Below, piece after piece: positions 33,451 to 40,521 of a DNA stretch of 41,339 nucleotides (position 1 is its first letter; the number at the start of each line of letters is the position of its first letter). The stretch covers positions 1-41,339 of the forward strand of contig JAFEFH010000014.1 in the NCBI GenBank assembly GCA_018240695.1, in the 5' to 3' direction. The position numbers and the translations under genes are program-made. This DNA is from Pseudomonadota bacterium. GTDB lineage: Bacteria; Pseudomonadota; Alphaproteobacteria; Reyranellales; Reyranellaceae. Under the pieces are notes generated by a model. The model saw only the letters and a program-made list of their open reading frames with translations, searched no databases and was not told the origin of the DNA.

Positions 33451-34596
33451 TCATGCGGGCGCGAAGATGCCGTCGCCCGCGGCGCGCTTCAAGGCCGGCG
33501 CCGCTGTCGTGCGCGGGGCGGCGAACGCGGGATCGCGCTGGAGCGTCGGCAGGCAGCGGTCGGCGAACAGGCGCGCGTTCTTCTCGGCCTCGTGGTGCGG
33601 CAGGTTGCCGAACGAGAACTCGGCCACCAAGTGCTCGTGCCCCGTCACCTTCTGGAGATCGCCCAACTGTTGCAGGCAATCGTCGGGCGTGCCGACGATC
33701 TGGATCGAGACGTAGAAGTCGGTCGCCTTCTTGAGGTTGGCCGGGTCCTTCAGCTTGGCGTAGGTGCGCGCGGTCTTGCCGTAGGCTTCGTAGCCCTTGA
33801 CGTTGGCGAGATGGCCGTCGGAGAAATGATAGTGGTCGTCGATCGACTGCCACTTGCGGCCGAGATACTTGATGGCGCGCTCGTTCGCCTCCTCGCGCGT
33901 CTCGGCGCAGGAGATGTTGGTCAGGATGATCGGCGCCTTGGGCGTGAAGCCCGCCGCCCGGCTCATCGTCTGGAACGTCTCGATGTCCTCGCGGCACTTG
34001 GCCCATTCGTTCTGCATGATCATCAGCATGCCGAAGCCCAGCTTGGCGATGACCTCCGCCGACTCCGGGCTGACCGACGAGGCATAGAAACGCCGCTCGG
34101 GATTGGACATCGGCCGCGGCCGGATCGACAGGCGCGGGATCTTGAAGAACTGGCCGTCATGCTCGAACGAGTCGTTGGCCAGTGCCTTGACCACGATTTC
34201 CGCCGCCTCGGCAAAACGCGGCCGCGCCTCGCCCATCGGGATGCGGAAGCCCTCGTACTCGGTCGAGGCGGCGCCGCGGCCGAAGCCGAACAGGCAGCGC
34301 CCGCCGCACATGATGTCGAGCAGCGCGATCTGCTCGGCGACCCGGATCGGGTCGTGCCACGGCAGCACGACCACCGAGGTGCCCAGCTGGATGCGTTTGG
34401 TGCGGCCCGCGAAGTAGGCCAGCAGCTGCAACGGCGCGGGCGACATGGCGTAGCCGGTGAAGTGATGCTCCAGCGCCCACAGCGAGTCGAAGCCCAGCGG
34501 CTCGACCAGGTCGCCCAGCTGGAAATGCTCCTGCACCACGGCGACGTCGGGCTTGCCGTGCTCGTAGAGCATGTTCATCGCCATGCCGACCTTCAT
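33451..34596 (-). CDS. LLM-class flavin-dependent oxidoreductase
   Basis: 381 residues from ATG 34596, which has GGAGGA upstream. The luciferase-like TIM barrel is recognised by FDSLWALEHHFTGY near residue 35, GTSVVVLPWHDPIRVAEQIALLD (residues about 70-95) and GRCLFGFGRGAASTEYEGF. These enzymes use FMNH2 or reduced F420 to oxygenate organic substrates, including long-chain alkanes, sulfonates and aromatic compounds. No flavin reductase is next to it. It is followed by a small secreted protein gene and preceded by an unknown gene (67 nt) and a diiron ferritin-like gene, all on one strand. Substrate unknown. Confidence 0.92.
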   Translation of the reverse strand: MKVGMAMNMLYEHGKPDVAVVQEHFQLGDLVEPLGFDSLWALEHHFTGYAMSPAPLQLLAYFAGRTKRIQLGTSVVVLPWHDPIRVAEQIALLDIMCGGRCLFGFGRGAASTEYEGFRIPMGEARPRFAEAAEIVVKALANDSFEHDGQFFKIPRLSIRPRPMSNPERRFYASSVSPESAEVIAKLGFGMLMIMQNEWAKCREDIETFQTMSRAAGFTPKAPIILTNISCAETREEANERAIKYLGRKWQSIDDHYHFSDGHLANVKGYEAYGKTARTYAKLKDPANLKKATDFYVSIQIVGTPDDCLQQLGDLQKVTGHEHLVAEFSFGNLPHHEAEKNARLFADRCLPTLQRDPAFAAPRTTAAPALKRAAGDGIFAPA

Positions 34597-34663
34597 GCGC
34601 GTCCTCCGGATTTTTCTGCTCGAATTGTCGGGCGCGGATCGGCACGTGGCAAGACGGCGGTGC

Positions 34664-35014
34664 CTATTGCGGTCGCAGCATGCCGTTGATCTCGTCGCCG
34701 ATGGTCTGGATTTCCGCTTGAGACAGCTCGCCGAGCACGTCGACGCCTCGAATTGCGTCAACCGCCGTGATGGGAGGGCAGGTTCGATCCAGCAGGACGT
34801 ACAGAACGTTGTTGTAGCCCGATCCATCAATGAAAAGCCGGGGCTTGGAATTGATCAAGAACCCCGTTCCGGTCGTTCCGGCGCCGAACGTCAGCGCTAC
34901 GCGATAGTGCTTCCCGTCGCCTCTCGGTATTGGAAGCGGGAGGTCCAGGACCTGAACCAGCTGCCTTCCGTCTGGAAAGGGGAAGAATAGAAAAGTTCGC
35001 GGCGCTTGACCCAT
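34664..35014 (-). CDS. Hypothetical protein of atypical composition
   Basis: 116 residues from ATG 35014; TTG 35026 is an alternative. No family is recognised with confidence. The sequence has a beta-rich first half (FLFFPFPDGRQLVQVLDL, YRVALTFGAGTTGTGFLIN) and a helical end (GELSQAEIQTIGDEINGML), an arrangement vaguely like MazF/PemK-type proteins, but without a partner antitoxin and with no conserved catalytic pattern that I can confirm. Codon use is clearly less GC-rich at third positions than in the neighbours, with runs such as TTCTATTCTTCCCC, suggesting recent acquisition or relaxed selection. It starts 19 nt after the ferritin-like gene, so is probably co-transcribed. Confidence 0.6.
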   Translation of the reverse strand: MGQAPRTFLFFPFPDGRQLVQVLDLPLPIPRGDGKHYRVALTFGAGTTGTGFLINSKPRLFIDGSGYNNVLYVLLDRTCPPITAVDAIRGVDVLGELSQAEIQTIGDEINGMLRPQ

Positions 35015-35033
35015 GCTCGATGACAATAGCCGA

Positions 35034-35870
35034 TCAGATCGGCCCGTCGTACCGCCTGAGGAACAACCTTGTCGCGGAGGCCGCCGCCGGCAGCATGGCG
35101 CGGCCGATCAGCGGGTTCATGTCGAGCGGCTTCAGCAGCATCTTCACCGCCATGGTGTGCGGGAAGTGGCCGCGCATCAGGGCGAGCACGCGATCGCGAT
35201 AGGCGTCGTAGTCGGCGCGCTCGAAGTCGAAGCCAGGGTTGCGGCTGAGGAAGATCGCCTTGTAGGCGCAGTAGGTGTCCTCGGTTTCGACGTCGGCGGC
35301 GCGCTTCAGGAGCGTGCGCAGCACGGCGAAGCGGCTGGGCTTCTCGCTCTTCCGGTAGCGCAGGAAGTAGCGGTGGAAGTGCTTGTAGTGGCGGACCTCG
35401 TCGGCGCTGATCGCGGCGGCGAGTTTCCGCAGCACCGGCTCGGGGCTGGCGTCGGCCAGCGCACGGTAGAAGCTCGCGGTGCCGGTCTCGATGACGCAGC
35501 GCGACGCCATCTCGAGCGCGCGCTGTGGCGCCAGCCGGTCGGGCGTGCAGAGCGGGCCGTACTCGGCATGGAACAGGCGGTACGCAGCCTGCCAGTCGAA
35601 CTCGGGCCACGCGGTCTGGACGTATTTCTTGAGCGCCGCGCCGTGTTGCAGCTCCTCGCGCTCCCAGCGATCGGCCAGCCAGCCGGCGACCTCGGGGTCG
35701 TCGCGGAAGTAGTCGACCAGGTTCCTGGTGTAGACGTCCGAAGTGATCTCGATGAACGAGGCCGAGGTCACCAGCTCGAACAGCAGCGGCTCGTCGCGCA
35801 GGCTCTCGCGGTCCAGCGCCCTATAGGGAATGTCGTCGATCGACCAGCTTGCCCCAGCGACTTTGCTCAT
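35034..35870 (-). CDS. Ferritin-like diiron protein (acyl-ACP desaturase/oxygenase-like)
   Basis: 278 residues from ATG 35870 (GAGAGGCG upstream). Two iron-ligand motifs of carboxylate-bridged diiron proteins are visible about 85 residues apart: REELQHG (Glu73, His76) and ADEVRHY (Glu158, His161), with further acids at about Glu41 and Glu129 completing a four-helix site. The HG after the first motif and DExRH of the second recall plant-type acyl-ACP desaturases (EENRHG, DEKRHE), but overall similarity is limited. Possible roles are desaturation, hydroxylation or N-oxygenation. Near it are a luciferase-like gene and an unknown gene. An inverted repeat and AT-rich stretch lie upstream. Substrate unknown. 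Confidence 0.75.
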   Translation of the reverse strand: MSKVAGASWSIDDIPYRALDRESLRDEPLLFELVTSASFIEITSDVYTRNLVDYFRDDPEVAGWLADRWEREELQHGAALKKYVQTAWPEFDWQAAYRLFHAEYGPLCTPDRLAPQRALEMASRCVIETGTASFYRALADASPEPVLRKLAAAISADEVRHYKHFHRYFLRYRKSEKPSRFAVLRTLLKRAADVETEDTYCAYKAIFLSRNPGFDFERADYDAYRDRVLALMRGHFPHTMAVKMLLKPLDMNPLIGRAMLPAAASATRLFLRRYDGPI

Positions 35871-36197
35871 GGCACGCCTCTCATTCTCCCGATCCAGACC
35901 CGCGGAGGGGAACGTCACCTTACCGTCAAAGTTGCGCTTCGGGCAGTTCCGTCCGGGGAATACCGCATATTCTCTTGACAAAAGATGCGGAAAATGCAAT
36001 GATATGGGATGCCTTTTTCGTCAGTGGACCGCGCGCTTCCAGCGCGCCTCATGAGCGCGCTGGAAGCGCGCGGTCCAATGAAACTCTCCCTTATTTTCGC
36101 TTTTGCGGCGTTGGCGCGCCGCCGGAGGGCGCTCAAAAGACGCGATTCGCTGCAGTCCGGGGGCCGCTGGTTTTCCGCGTCCCTTATTAAAACGGCT
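35871..36197. other. 327-nt intergenic region upstream of the ferritin-like gene
   Basis: Contains an AT-rich stretch (about 35955-36010) with the inverted repeat CCGCAT (35963-35968) / ATGCGG (35985-35990) around a plus-strand TTGACA (35975-35980), the REPIN-like repeat at 36025-36077, and a stem GCGGCG (36105-36110) / CGCCGC (36117-36122). The ferritin-like promoter must lie here. No gene or convincing coding frame is seen. Confidence 0.6.
36025..36077. repeat. REPIN-like palindromic element, copy 2
   Basis: 53 bp. TGGACC, hairpin GCGCGCT-tcc-AGCGCGC (36031-36047), CTCATGA, hairpin GCGCGCT-gga-AGCGCGC (36055-36071), GGTCCA. It has the same outer hexamers, loop triplets and TCATGA core as copy 1 at 31561, but different paired bases within the stems. 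Lies in a long intergenic gap. Confidence 0.8.
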
Positions 36198-37427
36198 TTA
36201 ACCCAGCGCCCCCGAGGCGCGCAGGCGGTCGATCTCGGCCGGTTCGTAGCCCAGCTCGGCCAGGATCGCCTCGGTGTCGGCACCATGCGCCGGGCCGGGA
36301 CCGGGCGGCGCGGGCGCCGCGGCGAAGGACAGGCGGATCGGCGCGGAGATCGAGCGCGGCATCTCGGCGACGGCGGTCTGCACGACGGCGCCGTTGGCGG
36401 TCGCCTGCTCGTCGTCGGGTACGTCGCGCAGCACGCCCAGCAGGCCGAAAGTGATCTCGTGCTGGCGCAGGCGCGTCTTCCACTCGGGCCAGGGGCGCGC
36501 GGCGAACACCGGATCGAGGATGGCGGCCAGCTCGGTCGCATGGGCGCGGCGGATCTCGGTGGTGCGGAAGCGTGGATCGTCGAGCAGGTCGGTGCGCTCC
36601 AGCGCCTTGCACAGTTCCGGCCACAGCTTGTCCTCGCGCACGATGGTGAGCTGGATCCAGCGCCCATCCTGTGTGCGATACTGGTTGGCGAGCGCGCTTC
36701 TGGGTTTGGTGCGCGGCGGCCGCGGCGCGACGAAGGCGCCGAGCAGGGCGCCCTGCGCCAGCAGGCCGTTCGACCACAGGCCCGAGGCGTGCAGCGAGGT
36801 CGAGACCTCGCTGCCCTCTCCGGTGCGCTCGCGGTGCAGCAGCGCCATCGAGATCGCGGCGAACAGGTTCATGCCGGCCATCTGGTCGCCCTGCGCCGGC
36901 AGCGAGAAAGCGGGCGGGCCGCCTTCGTAAGTCAGCGCATCGAGGAGCCCGGAGCGCGCGAAGAAGGCCGTCGAGTCGAAGCCCGGCTGCTCGGCGTCCG
37001 GGCCCTGCTCGCCATAGCCGGTCATCGACGCATAGATGAGCCGCGGGTTGAGCGGCGCCACGTCGGCGTAGCGCATCCGCAGGCGCTCGCGCACCTTCAG
37101 CGGGAAGTTCACCACCATCACGTCGGCGGTCCTGACCAGCCGGTCGAAAGCGGCGCGGCCGTCGGCGTTCTTGAGGTCGAGCACGATGGCCCGCTTGTTG
37201 CGGTTGATCAGGTGCCAGCAGAAATTGACCGGGTGCTGCGGGATCGAGTGTGCCTGCCCCAGCTTGCGCTGCGGGTCGCCGTCGCCCGGCGGCTCGATCT
37301 TGATGACCTCCGCGCCGTAGTCGCCCATCACCGTGCTGGCGACCGGCCCCGCGATGAAGCTCGCCAGGTCGAGCACGCGCAAGCCGTGCAGCGGCAGGGT
37401 GCTGGCGGGTGCGGCCGGTGCAGCCAT
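36198..37427 (-). CDS. Family III CoA-transferase (CaiB/BaiF)
   Basis: 409 residues, normal for the family. The N-terminus has LRVLDLASFIAGPVAST and GAEVIKIEPPGDGDP, and NRNKRAIVLDLKN follows, all diagnostic. The catalytic aspartate is likely Asp181 in PAQGDQMAGMN. Class III transferases move CoA between carboxylic acids through an enzyme-bound acyl-aspartyl anhydride; substrates include formyl/oxalyl, carnitine, bile acids and aromatic acids. The C-terminus is Ala/Pro-rich. It is divergent (38 nt) from the SGNH hydrolase and CoA ligase genes, which fits a shared pathway of acid activation. The acyl substrate is unknown. Confidence 0.93.
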   Translation of the reverse strand: MAAPAAPASTLPLHGLRVLDLASFIAGPVASTVMGDYGAEVIKIEPPGDGDPQRKLGQAHSIPQHPVNFCWHLINRNKRAIVLDLKNADGRAAFDRLVRTADVMVVNFPLKVRERLRMRYADVAPLNPRLIYASMTGYGEQGPDAEQPGFDSTAFFARSGLLDALTYEGGPPAFSLPAQGDQMAGMNLFAAISMALLHRERTGEGSEVSTSLHASGLWSNGLLAQGALLGAFVAPRPPRTKPRSALANQYRTQDGRWIQLTIVREDKLWPELCKALERTDLLDDPRFRTTEIRRAHATELAAILDPVFAARPWPEWKTRLRQHEITFGLLGVLRDVPDDEQATANGAVVQTAVAEMPRSISAPIRLSFAAAPAPPGPGPAHGADTEAILAELGYEPAEIDRLRASGALG

Positions 37428-37465
37428 TGATGTTTCCTCTCCAAACCCTTAACCAGCCTACTCCC

Positions 37466-38647
37466 ATGGCTTCGCTCAAGGAAAACCTTCAACGCGCCGC
37501 GCCCGGCCTCGTCCTCGGCGCGGCCTTCGTCGCCGCCCTGATCTGGCTGCCCGCCGGCTGGGCCATGGTGGTGGGCGCCCTGTTCGCGCTGGTCGGCGTG
37601 GTGCGGTTGCGCCGCCCCATGCTGCGCAACGGCGCGCTGGCGCTGGCCTCGCTGCTGCTCGCCATGGCCGCGGTCGAGCTCGCCTTCTGGATGCTGGCGC
37701 CCAACGCGCCCAATGTCGGCGCGAGCAAGCAGGAAACGCCGCCCGACTGGTATCCGCAGGACCCTGACCTGGGATTCAAGCCGCGGCCCAACACCACGAT
37801 CGCGGCGACCGCGAGCTATGACGGCAAGCCGCTCTACAACGTCACTTATCACATCGACGACAAGGGCGGCCGTGTCGTGCCGGGCTCGGTCGACCAGGGC
37901 CCGACCTGGCTGTTCGTCGGCGACTCCTACATGTTCTCCGAGGGCGTCGAGGACCGCGACACCTTGCCGTCGATGTTCGCGCGCCGCCTCGATCCGCCGG
38001 CGCATGTCGTGAACACCGGCGTGCCGGGCTACGGCTCGACCAACATCGTGCGCGCTTTCGAACTCGGCACCTACGACAAGCAGGTGATCGGCAAGGTCGC
38101 CGCGGTGATCGCCTGGGCGACGCCGCCGCTGCTGATCCGCGTCACCGGCGATGCGAGCTGGATGAACACCTCGCCGCGCTACGACTTCGGCAGCGACGGC
38201 AAGCTGCACTGGTCGGGCTCGTTCGGCACCTATCGCTGGACGCATCCGTGGGCGGGCGCCTCCTACTATGCGCGTTCCAATGTCGGCTGGATCCGCCGCG
38301 CCACCGAGGAATACATGGAGCGCGAGCAGACGAAGCTCTACATCGCGCTGATGGCGCGGCTCGCCGAGCTGGCGCGCGAGCGCTACGACGCGCCGCTGAT
38401 CCTGCTCAGCAACGGGCCGGAGAAGGAGCCCGCCGACCAGCCGGACCTGCAATACCTGCCGGCGTTCGACGGCCTGCGCGCGCTCGGCATTCCCATCGTC
38501 TCGGTGCGCAAGAAGCTGGGACCGGTGCGCGACTGGCAGCAATATTTCATCCCGCACGACGGCCATCCGACGCCGAAGATGAACGCGCTGGTCACCGACG
38601 CGCTGATCGAGACCCTGACGACGCTCAAGGACAAGAAGGCGCAATGA
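37466..38647 (+). CDS. Membrane-anchored SGNH/GDSL-type hydrolase
   Basis: 393 residues from ATG 37466. Three hydrophobic segments near the N-terminus (about 11-30, 31-47 and 56-76) anchor the protein, with the remainder probably periplasmic. The catalytic serine block is FVGDSYMFSEGV (block I GDS, around residue 153), a glycine/asparagine region is in VNTGVPGYGSTN, and the Asp/His pair is FIPHDGHPTPK near residue 372. SGNH enzymes of this kind remove or transfer acyl or methyl groups on glycans or small esters. Its stop overlaps the start of the CoA ligase gene (ATGA), so the two are translationally coupled. No clear ribosome site precedes the ATG. Confidence 0.82.
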   Translation: MASLKENLQRAAPGLVLGAAFVAALIWLPAGWAMVVGALFALVGVVRLRRPMLRNGALALASLLLAMAAVELAFWMLAPNAPNVGASKQETPPDWYPQDPDLGFKPRPNTTIAATASYDGKPLYNVTYHIDDKGGRVVPGSVDQGPTWLFVGDSYMFSEGVEDRDTLPSMFARRLDPPAHVVNTGVPGYGSTNIVRAFELGTYDKQVIGKVAAVIAWATPPLLIRVTGDASWMNTSPRYDFGSDGKLHWSGSFGTYRWTHPWAGASYYARSNVGWIRRATEEYMEREQTKLYIALMARLAELARERYDAPLILLSNGPEKEPADQPDLQYLPAFDGLRALGIPIVSVRKKLGPVRDWQQYFIPHDGHPTPKMNALVTDALIETLTTLKDKKAQ

Positions 38648-40470
38648 GCGCGGCGGCGCCCGGCTCGGTGTCGACTCTGGCGCCGATGCGGGCGCTCAAC
38701 CGCCCGAAGCCCGAGGTCGTGGTCGAGCGCCGCGCCGACGGCACCTTGATCCTGTCCTCGCCGCGCGCGCTGCCGGCCGACCTGCCGCTGGTGATCGACC
38801 TCTTGGGCCGCGCCGCCGAGACCCGGCCCGACGTCACGTTCCTGGCCGAGCGCCGCGGGCCTTCGCGCGCGTGGCAGAAGATCACCTATGCCGAGGCCTG
38901 GGCGAAGACGGGCGCGGTTGCGTCGTGGCTGATCGCGCAAGGGCACGGGCCCGGCACGCCGCCGCTCGCGATCCTGTCCGACAACAGCCTCGAGAACGCG
39001 CTGTTCCTGCTGGGCGGCTTGCGCGCGGGCGCGCTGGTGGCGCCGGTGTCGCCGGCCTATGCGCTGTCGGGCGACTTCAGCCGCCTCGACCATGTCCTGT
39101 CGATCGTCGCGCCGGCATTGGTCTTCGCGCAGGACAGCGTCGCCTACGGCGCGGCGCTGGATCGCGCGGAGAAGGGCGGTGCACGCACCGTCACGGTCGA
39201 TGGTAGACGCGGCCTGCCGTTCGGCGCGCTCGCATCGGCGTCGGTCGATGCGGCGGTGGCCGAGCGGCGGATGCACATCACCGCCGACACGCCGGCCAAG
39301 ATCCTGTTCACCTCGGGCTCGACCGGCCTGCCCAAGGGCGTGCTCAACACGCACGGCAATCTCGCCTCGGGCGTCGAGATGATCCGCATGGTCGGCGAAC
39401 CGCTCGATCCGCAGCGCATCGCCGTCGCGCTCGACTGGCTGCCGTGGCACCACACCTGGGGCGGCAACGCCAACCTCAACAGCCTGCTGCGGATCGCGGG
39501 CTCTCTTTATATAGACGGCGGCCGGCCGGTCGCCGGGCGCTTCGCGGAGACGGTCGAGAACCTGCGCGAGCTGTCGCCGTCGAGCTTCGGCTCGGTGCCG
39601 GCGGCCTATCCGCTGCTGCTCGACGCGCTGGAGAAGGACGCCGACCTGCGCGCCAGGTTCTTCAAGAACATGCGCGGCCTGGGCTATGGCGGCGCGCTGC
39701 TGCCGCAGGAGAGTTTCGAGCGGCTACAGGGCACCGCGACGGCGCAACTGGGCGAGCGCCTGCCGTTCGGCTGCGGCTGGGGCATGACCGAGACGACCAG
39801 CACCGGTCTCATGGTGCACTGGAACGTCGACCGCGCGGGGCTGCTCGGCCTGCCGCAGCCCGGCCTGCGGGCCAAGCTCGTGCCGGCCGGCCAGTCCGAT
39901 GGCGGCGACCGCTACGAGCTGCGGGTGAAGGGCCCCAACGTGACGCCGGGCTATTGGCGCGACCCCGCCGCCACCGCGGCCGCCTTCGACGAGGAAGGCT
40001 TCTTCCGCACCGGCGACTCCGCGCGCTGGGTCGATCCGGCGCGGCCCGAGGCGGGGCTCGCCTTCGCCGGCCGGGTCGCCGAGGAATTCAAGCTGGCCTC
40101 GGGCACCTGGGTGCGCGCCACGACCCTGCGCACCCGCCTGCTCGACGCGCTGCAACCCTATGTTCGCGATCTTGTGATCGCCGGGCCCGACCGGCCGTGG
40201 CTGGGCGCGCTGGTCTGGCTCGATCCCGCCGCCTGCACCGGGGATTGGCGGGGCGCGCTGGCCGGGCAGCTCGCGGGGTTCAACCAGAGCGCGGGCGGAT
40301 CGAGTAATTGCATCCTGCGGCTGCTGCCGCTCGACGCGCCGCCCTCGGTCGCCGACGGCGAAGTGACCGACAAGCGTTCGCTCAACCCGCGGCGGGTGCT
40401 CGAGCGCCGCGCCGCCGAGGTTGCGCGTCTTTATGCGGACCCCATCGATTCGGCCGCGATTTCTGCTTAG
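38644..40470 (+). CDS. Feruloyl-CoA synthase-like AMP-forming acyl-CoA ligase
   Basis: 608 residues. The AMP-binding P-loop is LFTSGSTGLPKGVLNTHGN (residues about 221-239), the A5 block is GCGWGMTETTSTGL, and A8-equivalent is FAGRVAEEFKLASGTWV, the form seen in feruloyl-CoA synthases rather than ordinary ligases. The end DKRSLNPRRVLERR corresponds to the usual TDKGSxNQRAVL block, with Arg for Gly. These enzymes activate ferulate and related hydroxycinnamates or other aromatic acids to CoA thioesters using ATP. The start overlaps the SGNH hydrolase stop, and an ABC receptor gene follows after 51 nt. The acid used is inferred from family only. Confidence 0.87.
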   Translation: MSAAAPGSVSTLAPMRALNRPKPEVVVERRADGTLILSSPRALPADLPLVIDLLGRAAETRPDVTFLAERRGPSRAWQKITYAEAWAKTGAVASWLIAQGHGPGTPPLAILSDNSLENALFLLGGLRAGALVAPVSPAYALSGDFSRLDHVLSIVAPALVFAQDSVAYGAALDRAEKGGARTVTVDGRRGLPFGALASASVDAAVAERRMHITADTPAKILFTSGSTGLPKGVLNTHGNLASGVEMIRMVGEPLDPQRIAVALDWLPWHHTWGGNANLNSLLRIAGSLYIDGGRPVAGRFAETVENLRELSPSSFGSVPAAYPLLLDALEKDADLRARFFKNMRGLGYGGALLPQESFERLQGTATAQLGERLPFGCGWGMTETTSTGLMVHWNVDRAGLLGLPQPGLRAKLVPAGQSDGGDRYELRVKGPNVTPGYWRDPAATAAAFDEEGFFRTGDSARWVDPARPEAGLAFAGRVAEEFKLASGTWVRATTLRTRLLDALQPYVRDLVIAGPDRPWLGALVWLDPAACTGDWRGALAGQLAGFNQSAGGSSNCILRLLPLDAPPSVADGEVTDKRSLNPRRVLERRAAEVARLYADPIDSAAISA

Positions 40471-40486
40471 AGTGCACGCCAGCTGA

Positions 40487-40510
40487 ACGGCAAAAGCCGT
40501 CTGTTGTTCT
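40487..40510 (+). terminator. Weak stem-loop with T-rich tail between ligase and ABC receptor genes
   Basis: ACGGC (40487-40491), loop AAAA, GCCGT (40496-40500), followed by CTGTTGTTCT. The 5-bp stem is short, so it may only partly stop transcription; the genes are otherwise co-directional. Confidence 0.3.
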
Positions 40511-40521
40511 CGGGAGGGACG

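Noticed and set aside
34664..35014. Toxin-antitoxin pair
   Set aside because: Resemblance to MazF/PemK is faint and no antitoxin-like gene adjoins it, so no such call is made as a feature.
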